A stretch of DNA of 64,000 bases from Mycolicibacterium hodleri (GTDB lineage Bacteria > Actinomycetota > Actinomycetes > Mycobacteriales > Mycobacteriaceae): positions 124,001 to 188,000 of the forward strand of contig NZ_RCZG01000002.1 of NCBI RefSeq assembly GCF_006439015.1. Direction: 5' to 3'. Position numbers and translations under genes: made by a program. How positions within the stretch are numbered: position 1 is the first letter of the stretch; the number at the start of each line of letters is the position of its first letter. Shown piece by piece: positions 8,893 through 18,258 of the stretch. The notes under the pieces were generated by a model that saw nothing but the letters and a program-made list of their open reading frames with translations, did no database searches and had not been told where the DNA came from.

Positions 8893-11211
8893 ATGACGAT
8901 CGCGACCGAGACGGATCAGCTCCTGGATGGACTCAACCCTCAGCAGCGCAAGGCGGTACTCCACCAGGGTTCCCCGCTGCTGATCGTTGCCGGCGCCGGG
9001 TCTGGCAAGACGGCGGTGCTGACCCGTCGCATCGCGTACCTTTTGGCTGCCCGCGACGTCGGTGTCGGCCAGGTGCTGGCCATCACGTTCACCAACAAGG
9101 CCGCCGCAGAGATGCGCGAGCGGGTGGTCGGCTTGGTGGGCTCGTCTGCCCGTTCCATGTGGGTGTCGACGTTCCACTCCACGTGTGTGCGAATCCTGCG
9201 CAATCAGGCGTCGCTGCTGCCCGGCCTCAACTCGAACTTCTCGATCTACGACTCCGACGACTCGCGTCGTCTTCTGATGATGATCGCCAAGGACATGGGG
9301 CTCGACACGAAGCGGTACTCGCCGCGGCTGCTGGCCAACTCGATCTCCAATCTCAAGAACGAGCTCATCGATCCCGACAAGGCGGCGTTCGAGGCGTCCG
9401 AAGGTGACGATGACTTGGCTCGCATCGTGGCCGAGGCCTACGGCGAGTACCAGCGTCGGCTCCGGGCCGCCAACGCGTTGGACTTCGACGACCTGATCGG
9501 TGAGACGGTCGCTGTCCTGCAAGCCTTTCCGCAGATCGCGCAGTACTACCGGCGCCGGTTCCGGCACATCCTGGTCGACGAGTACCAGGACACCAACCAC
9601 GCGCAGTACGCCCTGGTGCGTGAGCTGGTGGGCCACGATCTAGAGGAAGGCGCCGACGGGGTGCCGCCCGCCGAACTGTGCGTCGTCGGCGACGCCGATC
9701 AGTCGATCTATGCCTTCCGTGGCGCCACCATCCGCAACATCGAGGACTTCGAGCGCGACTACCCGAACGCGACGACGATTCTGCTGGAACAGAATTACCG
9801 CTCGACGCAGAACATCCTGTCGGCGGCGAACTCGGTCATCTCCCGCAACGGGGGCCGTCGCGAGAAGCGACTGTGGACCGACGCCGGGGAAGGCGAACTG
9901 ATCGTCGGCTACGTCGCCGACAACGAACACGACGAGGCCAGATTCATCGCCGAGGAGATCGACGCGCTCGCCGATCGCGGCGACATCAATTACTCAGACG
10001 TCGCGGTCTTCTACCGCACCAACAACTCGTCGCGCGCAGTCGAGGACGTGTTCATCCGCGCGGGGATTCCGTACAAGGTGGTCGGTGGCGTCAGGTTTTA
10101 CGAGCGCAAGGAGATTCGCGACATCGTCGCGTACCTACGCGTGCTCGACAACCCGGGTGACGCGGTGAGCATGCGTCGCATCCTGAATACGCCGCGCCGG
10201 GGAATCGGCGACCGGGCGGAGGCATGCGTCGCGGTGCATGCCGAGAACACCGGCGGATCGTTCAACGACAGCCTGCAGGCTGCCGCCGAAGGCAGGGTGC
10301 CGATGTTGAACACACGCTCTGAGAAGGCGATCGCCGGCTTCGTCGCATTGCTCGACGAGCTGCGTGGCCTGCTTGGCGATGAGCTCGGCGTGCTGGTCGA
10401 GGCCGTGCTCGATCGCACGGGGTATCGGAATGAACTCGAATCATCAAGCGATCCACAGGATTTGGCACGCCTGGACAATCTCAACGAACTCGTCAGCGTC
10501 GCACACGAATTCAGCATCGATCTGGCGAATGCCACCGCTCTGCGGGAACAGGAAGGCGAGCCGGTCGACGAGGACATCCCCGATACCGGGGTCCTCGCCC
10601 AGTTCCTCGAACGCGTGTCGCTGGTGGCCGATGCCGACGGGATACCCGAACACGGTTCGGGCGTCGTGACCATGATGACGCTGCACACCGCCAAGGGGCT
10701 CGAGTTCCCGATGGTCTTCGTCACGGGGTGGGAAGACGGCATGTTCCCGCACATGCGCGCCCTCGGTGACCCTCTCGAGCTCTCCGAGGAACGACGGCTC
10801 GCCTACGTTGGCATCACCCGCGCCAGGCAGCGGCTGTATCTGAGCCGTGCGAAGGTGCGGTCGTCGTGGGGACAGCCGATGCTCAATCCCGAATCCCGGT
10901 TTCTGCGTGAGATCCCGCAGGAGCTCATCGACTGGCGTCGCGTCGAGGCGCCGCAGTCGTCGTTCGGCGTACCCGTCAGCGGGGCAGGGCGGTTCGGCAC
11001 GCCGCGTCAGTCACCGGCCCGCACGGCAGGTGCCCGCAACCGCCCGGCGATCACGTTGGAGCCGGGCGACCGCGTCACCCACGACAAGTACGGGCTCGGA
11101 CGCGTGGAGGAGGTCTCGGGCATGGGTGAATCCGCGATGTCGCTCATCGACTTCGGCAGCGCAGGTCGGGTCAAGCTGATGCACAACCACGCGCCGATCC
11201 AGAAGCTGTGA
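8893..11211 (+). CDS. uvrD1: ATP-dependent DNA helicase UvrD1 (PcrA-like)
   Basis: This 772-aa superfamily 1A 3'-5' helicase serves nucleotide excision and other repair. Helicase motifs appear in order: Q-motif LNPQQRKAV, Walker A GAGSGKT (34-40), Ia ITFTNKAA, II VDEYQDTN, III GDADQSIYAFRGA, IV EQNYRS, V TLHTAKGLEF and VI VGITRARQRLYLS. The C-terminal GDRVTHDKYGLGRVEEV is the Tudor-like domain used for protein contacts; in M. tuberculosis UvrD1 works with Ku and RNA polymerase. ATG 8893 aligns with known UvrD1 N-termini. Synteny matches Rv0949. It is convergent with the next gene, 5 bases away. Confidence 0.96.
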   Translation: MTIATETDQLLDGLNPQQRKAVLHQGSPLLIVAGAGSGKTAVLTRRIAYLLAARDVGVGQVLAITFTNKAAAEMRERVVGLVGSSARSMWVSTFHSTCVRILRNQASLLPGLNSNFSIYDSDDSRRLLMMIAKDMGLDTKRYSPRLLANSISNLKNELIDPDKAAFEASEGDDDLARIVAEAYGEYQRRLRAANALDFDDLIGETVAVLQAFPQIAQYYRRRFRHILVDEYQDTNHAQYALVRELVGHDLEEGADGVPPAELCVVGDADQSIYAFRGATIRNIEDFERDYPNATTILLEQNYRSTQNILSAANSVISRNGGRREKRLWTDAGEGELIVGYVADNEHDEARFIAEEIDALADRGDINYSDVAVFYRTNNSSRAVEDVFIRAGIPYKVVGGVRFYERKEIRDIVAYLRVLDNPGDAVSMRRILNTPRRGIGDRAEACVAVHAENTGGSFNDSLQAAAEGRVPMLNTRSEKAIAGFVALLDELRGLLGDELGVLVEAVLDRTGYRNELESSSDPQDLARLDNLNELVSVAHEFSIDLANATALREQEGEPVDEDIPDTGVLAQFLERVSLVADADGIPEHGSGVVTMMTLHTAKGLEFPMVFVTGWEDGMFPHMRALGDPLELSEERRLAYVGITRARQRLYLSRAKVRSSWGQPMLNPESRFLREIPQELIDWRRVEAPQSSFGVPVSGAGRFGTPRQSPARTAGARNRPAITLEPGDRVTHDKYGLGRVEEVSGMGESAMSLIDFGSAGRVKLMHNHAPIQKL

Positions 11212-11216
11212 CGGTA

Positions 11217-11795
11217 CTAGCGACACCAACGACCGGCGGCGGGCAGCAGGGCGAGCACGATGCTCGCGGCGGGTAGCACCGGGGTGGCGTAGACGATCCT
11301 CGGCAGGTCTGCGCCGGCGACGAACAGCCCGGCGAAGATCATCAGCGCAACGATGGCGCCCACGACGATCAGCAGTCGCCCAATGCGACGACGCAGTAGC
11401 AGCGAGATGAGTCCGCCGATGGTCGCTGCCGCCGACACCGCGGCGAGAAAACCGATGGCGACGCAGAACAATTCGTCGGTGTCCCACCACCCGGTGATCA
11501 GGGACGTGGCGATCACCGCGGTGGCCCAGCCGCTGACGATGCTGACGGCGGCGGCTGCGGACGGCACGGCAGGAGAGGGGGTACGCGCAGGGCCCGACGA
11601 GCTGGCGGCCGGGCGAGCGCCACGCGGGATGAAGCTGGTCTGCGGGTCAGCGGATGCCGCCGGAAACGATCCGGTGGGGTGTCTGCGGATGATGCCGGTC
11701 TGCTGTGTGGATGAATCAGGGGGAGTTGGTGGGGCGGCCTCTGGCTGCCGCCGGATGATGCGGGTCTCCTCCGACGGAGGTCCGCCGGAGGTCAC
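11217..11795 (-). CDS. Membrane protein with repeated IIRR-P motifs in its N-terminal tail
   Basis: The protein is 192 aa and its family is not recognised. The first ~80 residues are Pro/Ser/Ala-rich and disordered, and carry a repeated short motif (TRIIRRQP, TGIIRRHP, then a degenerate TSFIPRG). The rest forms about four hydrophobic segments (AVSIVSGWATAVIATSL, FCVAIGFLAAVSAAATIGGL, LLIVVGAIVALMIFAGLFVAG, VLPAASIVLALLPAAG). It begins with GTG 3 bases after the M23 peptidase stop, so the two are probably cotranscribed. A cytoplasmic peptide-like docking tail on a membrane protein is plausible. Confidence 0.7.
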   Translation of the reverse strand: MTSGGPPSEETRIIRRQPEAAPPTPPDSSTQQTGIIRRHPTGSFPAASADPQTSFIPRGARPAASSSGPARTPSPAVPSAAAAVSIVSGWATAVIATSLITGWWDTDELFCVAIGFLAAVSAAATIGGLISLLLRRRIGRLLIVVGAIVALMIFAGLFVAGADLPRIVYATPVLPAASIVLALLPAAGRWCR

Positions 11796-11798
11796 CGG

Positions 11799-12848
11799 TC
11801 AGCCGACGTAGTTGCCGGGGCTCAGTCCCTTGGCGGCGAGCCACGGCACCGGATCGACGAAGTCCTTGCCGTTCTTCAGCACCGAGAAGTGCAGGTGCGG
11901 GCCGGTTGATTGGCCTCGGTTGCCGATGGTGGCGATCTGGTCACCCGCCATGACCCGCTGGCCGACGCTGACCAGCCAGGTATTGACGTGGCCGTACAGG
12001 GTCACGGTGCCGTCGGCGTGGCGGATCTTGACCCAGGCGCCGTAACCGGCGGTCGGTCCGGCATCGGTGACCACACCGTCGGCGGCGGCCAAGATGGGGG
12101 TACCGATGGAGTTCGCGATGTCGATACCGGCGTGCAGAACGCCCCACCGGTAGCCGAAGCCGGAGGTCCAGACGCCGCGTGCGGGCATGACGTACATCGG
12201 CCGGGCAAGGCGCGCTTCACGTTCGGCACGTTCGGCGGCGAACGCCGCTCCATTCGCGAGCTCCTGGCTGTGCACCGACTCCATGGCCACGGGGGCGACG
12301 GTGACGATCTGCATGCCATCGGCGGAACCGGTGATCGCGCCGCCGTCGACGAAGGCATTGGGGCCCGCGGCGATCATCTGGTCGGCGGGTGCCTTATCGC
12401 TGGAGTTGACCACCGTGTAGGCGGCTGCCGCCGTGGCCCCTACGGCCATGGCCACCGCGACCAGGCGGGCCTTGACGGTGCCGTCGCCGACCTTGCGGTG
12501 CACACCGCGCCGCGCCGACATGTCAATGACGTCGGTGTCGTCCATGCCGTCGCTGACGTCGGTATGGCTGTCGCGGTACGCCCGGGCGGGACGCTGGTCC
12601 TCGCCTGCACGTGGGCGGAACTGCGAGGGAACGGCCAATCGCATGGGGATCAGGTCGTCGGTGTCATGCAAGTCGTCGAGCTCGGGGGCGCGAATCACGA
12701 GCGACTCGCGTTCGAACGCGGAAGAGTTGCTGAACTCGACATCATCGAGATCGCCGAATTCGTTGAACGGGATGATGTCGGTGGTGGTGGCGTCGAACTG
12801 GGTCGGTGGCACTGCTCGAGAGCGTCGAGTCGTACCTTGCTCAGCCAA
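11799..12848 (-). CDS. M23-family (LytM) endopeptidase, membrane anchored
   Basis: This 349-aa homologue of Rv0950c is a putative peptidoglycan cross-link hydrolase or amidase activator. It has an acidic cytoplasmic N-terminal region (about 1-125), one transmembrane segment (ARLVAVAMAVGATAAAAYTVV), an extracytoplasmic linker, and a C-terminal LytM domain. The zinc ligands are in HAGIDIAN (HxxxD) and HLHF (HxH), and GYGAWVKIRH and GDQIATIGNRGQSTGPHLHF are typical. All catalytic residues are present, so it is probably active. The start appears to be TTG at 12848 with AAGGG upstream. It is divergent from sucC, with a Crp-type site between them. Confidence 0.88.
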   Translation of the reverse strand: MAEQGTTRRSRAVPPTQFDATTTDIIPFNEFGDLDDVEFSNSSAFERESLVIRAPELDDLHDTDDLIPMRLAVPSQFRPRAGEDQRPARAYRDSHTDVSDGMDDTDVIDMSARRGVHRKVGDGTVKARLVAVAMAVGATAAAAYTVVNSSDKAPADQMIAAGPNAFVDGGAITGSADGMQIVTVAPVAMESVHSQELANGAAFAAERAEREARLARPMYVMPARGVWTSGFGYRWGVLHAGIDIANSIGTPILAAADGVVTDAGPTAGYGAWVKIRHADGTVTLYGHVNTWLVSVGQRVMAGDQIATIGNRGQSTGPHLHFSVLKNGKDFVDPVPWLAAKGLSPGNYVG

Positions 12849-12951
12849 CCGAAATGCCCTTCGCGCCGTGACCGTACCGTTACTTAGACCAGAGGCACGT
12901 TAACCAAAATCCAATGTTGGTGGCAACCCGTGAGCATGTTCCGCCAGATAT

Positions 12952-12967
12952 TGTGACTTGTATCACT
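12952..12967. promoter_or_regulatory. Crp-type site TGTGA-N6-TCACT
   Basis: TGTGACTTGTATCACT carries the full GTGA-N6-TCAC core bound by mycobacterial cAMP receptor proteins. It lies in the 269-base divergent region between the M23 peptidase (start 12848) and sucC (start 13118). It could link cAMP to cell-wall hydrolysis and the TCA cycle. Confidence 0.55.
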
Positions 12968-13117
12968 TCACGCAGCGGTGACATGGACCACACGAACGGT
13001 AGGCGGTGTGGGTCACATCGGCGGGTGTGGATAAGGTTCCCCCGAGCCATTATGGCCGAAACGTAGGTAATCAACCAAACAGTCAAAGCAGACAGACTAG
13101 GGAGATCCGGAACGCGC

Positions 13118-14281
13118 ATGGATCTATTCGAATACCAGGCGAAGGAGCTGTTCGCCAAGCACAACGTACCCACCACGCCGGGCCGGGTGACCGATTCGGC
13201 GGAGGGCGCCAAGGCGATCGCCGAGGAAATCGGCAAGCCGGTCATGGTCAAGGCGCAGGTGAAGGTCGGCGGACGCGGCAAGGCAGGCGGCGTGAAGTAC
13301 GCAGCCACTCCCGAGGACGCCTTCACCCACGCCCAGAACATCCTTGGTCTCGACATCAAGGGCCACGTCGTCAAGAAACTCCTCGTCGCCGAGGCCAGTG
13401 ACATCGCGGAGGAGTACTACATCTCCTTCCTGCTCGACCGCTCCAATCGCACGTATCTCGCGATGTGCTCGGTCGAGGGTGGCGTGGAGATCGAAGAGGT
13501 CGCCGCCACGAAGCCCGAACGGCTCGCCAGGGTCTCAGTCGACGCCGTCAAGGGTGTCGACGAAGCCTTTGCCCGATCGATCGCCGAGCAGGGCCACCTG
13601 CCCGCCGAGGTGCTCGACGCGGCAGCCGTGACGATCGCCAAGCTGTGGGACGTATTCGTCGGTGAGGATGCCACGCTGGTCGAGGTCAACCCGCTGGTGC
13701 GCACGCCGGACGATCAGATCCTGGCGCTCGACGGCAAGGTCACCCTGGATGCCAACGCCGACTTCCGGCAGCCCGGGCACGAGGAGTTCGAGGACAAGGA
13801 CGCCACCGACCCCCTCGAGCAGAAGGCGAAGGAGAACGACCTCAACTACGTCAAGCTCGACGGTGCGGTCGGCATCATCGGCAACGGCGCGGGCCTGGTC
13901 ATGTCCACCCTTGACGTGGTGGCATACGCCGGCGAGAAACACGGCGGCGTCAAGCCCGCCAACTTCCTCGACATCGGTGGTGGCGCCTCGGCTGAGGTCA
14001 TGGCCAACGGTCTCGACGTCATCCTCGGCGACAGCCAGGTCAAAAGCGTGTTCGTCAACGTGTTCGGCGGCATCACGGCGTGCGACGCGGTGGCCAACGG
14101 CATCGTCGGCGCGCTCAAGAAGCTTGGCGACGACGCGAACAAGCCGCTCGTCGTCCGTCTCGACGGCAACAACGTCGAAGAGGGCCGTCGCATCCTGGCC
14201 GAAGCCAACCATCCGCTGGTGATCCAGGCCGACACGATGGACGCCGGCGCCGACAAGGCCGCCGAGCTGGCGAACAAGTAA
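13118..14281 (+). CDS. sucC: Succinyl-CoA synthetase beta subunit
   Basis: This 387-aa ATP-grasp subunit works with SucD in succinyl-CoA + NDP + Pi = succinate + CoA + NTP, a TCA-cycle step. The N-terminus [12 protein letters not shown] is diagnostic. The nucleotide loop [20 protein letters not shown] (metal-binding region) and FLDIGGGAS with [16 protein letters not shown] (CoA-ligase domain) follow. The start has AGGGAGA upstream. sucD follows after 12 bases, giving an operon equal to Rv0951-Rv0952. Confidence 0.97.
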   Translation: MDLFEYQAKELFAKHNVPTTPGRVTDSAEGAKAIAEEIGKPVMVKAQVKVGGRGKAGGVKYAATPEDAFTHAQNILGLDIKGHVVKKLLVAEASDIAEEYYISFLLDRSNRTYLAMCSVEGGVEIEEVAATKPERLARVSVDAVKGVDEAFARSIAEQGHLPAEVLDAAAVTIAKLWDVFVGEDATLVEVNPLVRTPDDQILALDGKVTLDANADFRQPGHEEFEDKDATDPLEQKAKENDLNYVKLDGAVGIIGNGAGLVMSTLDVVAYAGEKHGGVKPANFLDIGGGASAEVMANGLDVILGDSQVKSVFVNVFGGITACDAVANGIVGALKKLGDDANKPLVVRLDGNNVEEGRRILAEANHPLVIQADTMDAGADKAAELANK

Positions 14282-14293
14282 GGGACCCAACAG

Positions 14294-15208
14294 ATGTCTA
14301 TCTTTCTGAACAAGGATTCCAAGGTCATCGTCCAGGGCATCACCGGCGGCGAGGGCACCAAGCACACCGCGCTGATGCTGAAGGCGGGTACTCAGGTCGT
14401 CGGCGGCGTGAATGCGCGCAAGGCGGGCACTGAGGTGTCCCACGTCGACAAGGATGGCAAAGAAGTCAGCCTCCCGGTATTCGGCAGTGTTGCCGAGGCG
14501 ATGAAGGAGACCGGCGCCGACGTGTCGATCGCCTTCGTGCCGCCGGCGTTCTCCAAGGACGCGATCATCGAGGCCATCGACGCCGAGATCCCGCTGCTGG
14601 TGGTCATCACCGAGGGAATCCCGGTGCAGGACAGCGCGTATGCGTGGGCTTATAACTTGGAAAAAGGGGGAGCGAAGGGGCCTCGTACTCGCATCATCGG
14701 GCCGAACTGTCCCGGCATCATCACCCCCGGTGAGTCGCTGGTCGGCATCACGCCGAACAACATCACCGGCAAGGGCCCGATCGGCCTGGTGTCGAAGTCC
14801 GGCACGTTGACCTACCAGATGATGTACGAGCTGCGCGATCTTGGCTTCTCGACCGCCATCGGCATCGGCGGCGATCCGGTCATCGGGACCACCCACATCG
14901 ACGCCATCGAGGCCTTCGAGAAGGACCCCGAGACGAAGATCATCGTGATGATCGGTGAGATCGGTGGCGACGCCGAGGAGAAGGCCGCGGACTACATCAA
15001 GGCGAACGTGAGCAAGCCGGTCATCGGATACGTGGCGGGCTTCACCGCGCCGGAGGGCAAGACGATGGGTCACGCCGGCGCCATCGTCTCCGATGGAGCG
15101 GGCACCGCTGAGGGCAAGAAGGAAGCGCTGGAGGCCGCTGGTGTGAAGGTCGGCAAGACGCCGTCCGCCACGGCTGCGCTGGCCCGCGAGATCCTCGAGA
15201 GCCTGTAG
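14294..15208 (+). CDS. sucD: Succinyl-CoA synthetase alpha subunit
   Basis: This 304-aa CoA-binding and phosphohistidine subunit pairs with SucC. The CoA-binding Rossmann region begins [38 protein letters not shown] and the active-site His in [16 protein letters not shown] (about residue 256) are all intact. AAGGGA precedes the ATG by 10 bases. A palindrome just downstream probably ends the operon. Confidence 0.97.
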   Translation: MSIFLNKDSKVIVQGITGGEGTKHTALMLKAGTQVVGGVNARKAGTEVSHVDKDGKEVSLPVFGSVAEAMKETGADVSIAFVPPAFSKDAIIEAIDAEIPLLVVITEGIPVQDSAYAWAYNLEKGGAKGPRTRIIGPNCPGIITPGESLVGITPNNITGKGPIGLVSKSGTLTYQMMYELRDLGFSTAIGIGGDPVIGTTHIDAIEAFEKDPETKIIVMIGEIGGDAEEKAADYIKANVSKPVIGYVAGFTAPEGKTMGHAGAIVSDGAGTAEGKKEALEAAGVKVGKTPSATAALAREILESL

Positions 15209-15221
15209 GACCACACCGAGG

Positions 15222-15267
15222 CTGCGGTCAGCTCGCGAATCCGTCGAGATTCACCAGCTGGCCGCAG
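15222..15267. terminator. Stem-loop after sucD
   Basis: Outer arms 15222-15233 and 15256-15267 pair at 11 of 12 positions (CTGCGGTCAGCT). Inside them lies a second small stem, GAATC/GATTC. It sits between sucD and a convergent small membrane gene, so it may serve both directions. Confidence 0.5.
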
Positions 15268-15285
15268 TTTCGCGTGGGGTGGCGC

Positions 15286-15468
15286 TCAGACGGAGTCCTG
15301 CAGCGCCATCAACCCTCCGATGACGCCGATGACGGCAGCCGCGACGTAGATGATCGCCGAGAGCCAGACGACGTGGATCGACGCGGCCAACCAGCACGAC
15401 AGGAACGCCGCCGCCGTCAGACAGACACCGATGAACACCGTGCGCCTGGGATGGTCCCTGCGAGCCAT
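15286..15468 (-). CDS. Small two-helix membrane protein
   Basis: The protein is 60 aa from ATG 15468 (MARRDHPRRTVF); a further upstream TTG is unlikely. After a basic N-terminus there are two hydrophobic segments (IGVCLTAAAFLSCWLAASI and AIIYVAAAVIGVIGGLMAL). No family was recognised. It lies between convergent sucD and the upstream region of the thiolase-like gene. The coding call rests on length, the basic-then-hydrophobic pattern and codon use. Confidence 0.5.
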   Translation of the reverse strand: MARRDHPRRTVFIGVCLTAAAFLSCWLAASIHVVWLSAIIYVAAAVIGVIGGLMALQDSV

Positions 15469-15514
15469 TCCGGGTGAGTACCCGCATGGCTGAAGACTAG
15501 TCAAGTGGCGAAAT

Positions 15515-15528
15515 GAGAACGTGTTCTA
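15515..15528. promoter_or_regulatory. KstR-like operator upstream of the thiolase-fold gene
   Basis: GAGAACGTGTTCTA matches the KstR consensus TNNAACNNGTTNNA at all fixed positions except the first (G for T). It lies 37 bases before the ATG at 15566. KstR represses cholesterol and steroid catabolism genes in actinobacteria. A perfect match occurs at 18259-18272. Confidence 0.55.
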
Positions 15529-15565
15529 TTAGCGTGACAAACTAACACTCGCCAGGAGGTCTGTA

Positions 15566-17113
15566 ATGCAGGTCGATCCGCGGACGCCCGTCGTCGTCGG
15601 CGTCGGACAGTTCACCGAGCGCATCGACGACGCCGACTACCGCGGCATGTCCGCAGTCGAGCTGGCGACCGAGGCCGTCCGAGCAGCGCTGGCCGACACG
15701 GGTGCCGACGTCACCGCCGTGGCCCAGGCGATCGAGGTGTTCGCCGGATTGCGACAGTTCGAGATCTGCACCCCGTTCGGCAAACCGCCGCTCGGGTGCT
15801 CGGACAACTACGTGCGCTCGGTGGCGCACCGGGTCGGCGCCGACCCGGCGCACGCAGTGCTCGAGCCGATCGGCGGCAATGGCCCGCAGAAGCTGATGAC
15901 GGAGTTCGCGGGAGCGATCGCCGCGGGTGACCGCGAGGTCGTGTTGATCCTCGGCTCGGAGCCTGGCTCGACGGCGAAGTACTGGGACCGGCCCGCCGAG
16001 GACGGAGCGACCAAGCCCGACTTCACCGAGCACGTCGGCGGCCAACTCGAGGATCGCGGCTACGGCTTCGAGCAGTACATGAGCGAGTACACCGCGAAGC
16101 ATGGGTTGACCGGGGCGCCCGTGCAGTACGGCCTACTCGACAACGCGCGACGGGCTCGGTTGGGACTCGGTGTCGAGGAGTACCGGCGCCGGATGGCCGA
16201 GCTCTTCGCGCCGTTCTCCAAAATCGCTGCCAAGAACCCGTTCTCGTCGTCGCCGGTAGAGCGTTCCGTGGAGGAGATCCAAACCATCACCGACGGAAAC
16301 CGGATGATCTGCGACCCCTACCCACGGCTGCTGGTGGCGCGCGACACCGTCAATCAGGGCGCCGCCGCTCTGGTGATGTCGGTGGCGGCGGCCCGCAGGC
16401 TCGGCGTGGCCGAGGAGAAGTGGGTGTACCTGCGCGGCCACGCCAGTCAGACCGAGCAGGACCTGTTGGACCGCGTCGACGTCGGTGTGAGCTACTCGGC
16501 GAAACAGGCTGTGGCAGAAGCGCTCCGAGTCGCAGGCATCGGTATCGACGACGTATCGACGTTCGACCTCTACAGCTGCTTTCCCTTCCCGGTCTTCGCG
16601 GTGTGTGACGAGTTCGGGCTCGCCGCGGATGACCCGCGGGGGCTCACTCTCACCGGCGGTCTGCCGTACTTCGGTGGCCCCGGCAACAGCTACTCGCTTC
16701 ACGGCATCGCCGAGACAGTCGCCGAGATGCGCGACAAGCCAGGATCATTCGGTCTGGTCGGTGCCAACGGCGGTGTGATGAGCAAGTACTCCGTCGGTGT
16801 GTACTCCACGTCCTACGCAGAGTGGGAGGCCGACCACAGCCAGGCGCTGCAGGACGACATCGCGGCCTTGCCGAAGGTGGCGGTCACCCGCAATGCGGAC
16901 GGTCCAGGAACCATCGAGACGTACTCGGTGCGCTACGACTGGCCGGTGACGACGGGCGTCATCATCGGACGACTCGACACCGACGGCAGCCGCTTCATGG
17001 CCCTCACCGAAGACGATGACCTGGTGGCACTGATGTGCAACGGTGACCCGGTGGGCGCCCGCATCGTGGTGACCGCAGGCGACGACGGCACGAATCTAGC
17101 CGCGCTGGTCTGA
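15566..17113 (+). CDS. Thiolase-superfamily protein (acetyl-CoA acetyltransferase/SCP-x-like)
   Basis: The protein is 515 aa. The N-terminus RTPVVVGVGQFTER is the start of the thiolase fold, and later parts (FDLYSCFPFPVF with the N-terminal-type Cys, GGLPYFGGPGNSYSLHGIAE, VGANGGVMSKYSVGVYST) match mycobacterial lipid-transfer or acetyl-CoA acetyltransferase relatives. Typical biosynthetic thiolases are near 390 aa; the extra C-terminal ~120 residues resemble an OB-like DUF. It probably cleaves or carries acyl-CoA in steroid or lipid breakdown, inferred partly from the KstR-like site upstream. AGGAGG lies 6 bases before the ATG. Confidence 0.82.
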   Translation: MQVDPRTPVVVGVGQFTERIDDADYRGMSAVELATEAVRAALADTGADVTAVAQAIEVFAGLRQFEICTPFGKPPLGCSDNYVRSVAHRVGADPAHAVLEPIGGNGPQKLMTEFAGAIAAGDREVVLILGSEPGSTAKYWDRPAEDGATKPDFTEHVGGQLEDRGYGFEQYMSEYTAKHGLTGAPVQYGLLDNARRARLGLGVEEYRRRMAELFAPFSKIAAKNPFSSSPVERSVEEIQTITDGNRMICDPYPRLLVARDTVNQGAAALVMSVAAARRLGVAEEKWVYLRGHASQTEQDLLDRVDVGVSYSAKQAVAEALRVAGIGIDDVSTFDLYSCFPFPVFAVCDEFGLAADDPRGLTLTGGLPYFGGPGNSYSLHGIAETVAEMRDKPGSFGLVGANGGVMSKYSVGVYSTSYAEWEADHSQALQDDIAALPKVAVTRNADGPGTIETYSVRYDWPVTTGVIIGRLDTDGSRFMALTEDDDLVALMCNGDPVGARIVVTAGDDGTNLAALV

Positions 17114-17245
17114 ATCCCTCCGTCGCGCCACGCGCCCCTTCGATTCGAAGCGGGTGCGGTTTCCCTCCTCGTCGCGCTTGGCGTTGCGGCGGTTGGTCCG
17201 CGGATCGTCGAATATTCGGATGACCAGTGGGCTGATGCTAGGCAT
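17096..17245 (-). CDS. Small basic protein (49 aa), probable
   Basis: The frame runs MPSISPLVIRIFDDPRTN followed by an Arg/Lys/Asp-rich tail, with a GGA-type ribosome site (AAAGGA) 6 bases before the ATG. Its 3' end overlaps the end of the thiolase-like gene on the other strand by 18 bases. The translated sequence looks like a real short mycobacterial protein rather than a shadow, but no family was recognised. Confidence 0.4.
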   Translation of the reverse strand: MPSISPLVIRIFDDPRTNRRNAKRDEEGNRTRFESKGRVARRRDSDQRG

Positions 17246-17400
17246 GGCATGTCCTTTGAGTCATTCAGGCTGCAGTTCAGCCCGGTGCCCCATGAACTTT
17301 GCTCGCCCGCGGTCGCTTGGCCACGAGTATCCGACTACCCGATTCGCGCCCGAACGGCGAGCGTCCGTGTTGCGGGAGACACTCACGCTCGCGAGAGGGG

Positions 17401-18249
17401 TCAGACCAACGCAGCGAGCTTGCCTGCCAGTCTCTCCACGTAGCCGCCGACCTCGGCCTCGGACTTGTCGGGCAGCCCGAACAGCACCTCGGTGACGCCG
17501 AGTTCGGCCCAGCGGGCCAGCTTGTCGGGGTCCGGCTTGAAGTCGAGTGCCACGATCTGCGGTGCGCCGTCGCGTCCTGCGGCGGCCCAGGTGTCCTGCA
17601 GAAGTTTCACGGGTGCGTCGATGTCGAAGTCACGCGGTGTGGTGATCCAGCCGTCGGCCGACTTCGAGATCCACGTGAAGTTCTTCTCGGTGCCCGCGGC
17701 GCCGACGAGGATAGGGATGTGGGACTGGATTGGCTTCGGCCACGCCCAACTCGGGCCGAACTTGACGAACTCGCCGTCGTAGGAGGCCTCCTCCTGCGTC
17801 CACAGCGCGCGCATCGCCTCCAGGTACTCGCGCAGCATGGTGCGGCGGCGGGCGGGTGGGACGTTGTGATCGATGAGTTCGTCTGTGTTCCAGCCGAATC
17901 CGACGCCGAGGCTAACCCGGCCGCCGGAGAGATGATCGAGTGTGGCGATGGACTTGGCGAGGGTGATGCAGTCGTGCTCGACGGGCAGTGCGACAGCCGT
18001 CGAGAGCCGCACCGTCGACGTCACCGCGGCCGCGGTGCCCAGGCTGACCCACGGGTCGAGGGTGCGCATGTAGCGGTCGTCGGGAAGTGACTCGTCTCCC
18101 GTGGTGGGGTGCGCCGCCTCCCGCTTGATCGGGATGTGGGTGTGCTCGGGTACGTAGAACGTGTGGAAGCCGTGGTCATCGGCGAGTTTGGCCGCTGCCG
18201 CCGGGGCGATGCCGCGATCGCTGGTGAAAAGTACGAGCCCGTAGTCCAT
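17401..18249 (-). CDS. LLM-class F420-dependent oxidoreductase (Rv0953c-like)
   Basis: This 282-aa luciferase-like (TIM-barrel) oxidoreductase corresponds to Rv0953c. Features are MDYGLVLFTSDRG at the start, FYVPEHTHIP, LDPWVSLGTAAAVT, LSTAVALPVEHD, LDHLSGGRVSLGVGFGWN and ILVGAAGTEKN. Family members transfer hydride to or from coenzyme F420; the substrate here is not known. The ATG at 18249 matches the usual N-terminus; upstream in-frame codons would cross the operator. A perfect KstR-type palindrome lies 9 bases upstream of the start, so a role in sterol metabolism is likely. Confidence 0.88.
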   Translation of the reverse strand: MDYGLVLFTSDRGIAPAAAAKLADDHGFHTFYVPEHTHIPIKREAAHPTTGDESLPDDRYMRTLDPWVSLGTAAAVTSTVRLSTAVALPVEHDCITLAKSIATLDHLSGGRVSLGVGFGWNTDELIDHNVPPARRRTMLREYLEAMRALWTQEEASYDGEFVKFGPSWAWPKPIQSHIPILVGAAGTEKNFTWISKSADGWITTPRDFDIDAPVKLLQDTWAAAGRDGAPQIVALDFKPDPDKLARWAELGVTEVLFGLPDKSEAEVGGYVERLAGKLAALV

Positions 18250-18258
18250 GACCAGAAT

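Noticed and set aside
13535..15214. 559-codon minus-strand open frame opposite sucC and sucD
   Set aside because: It spans two unambiguous genes on the other strand and has no recognisable domain.
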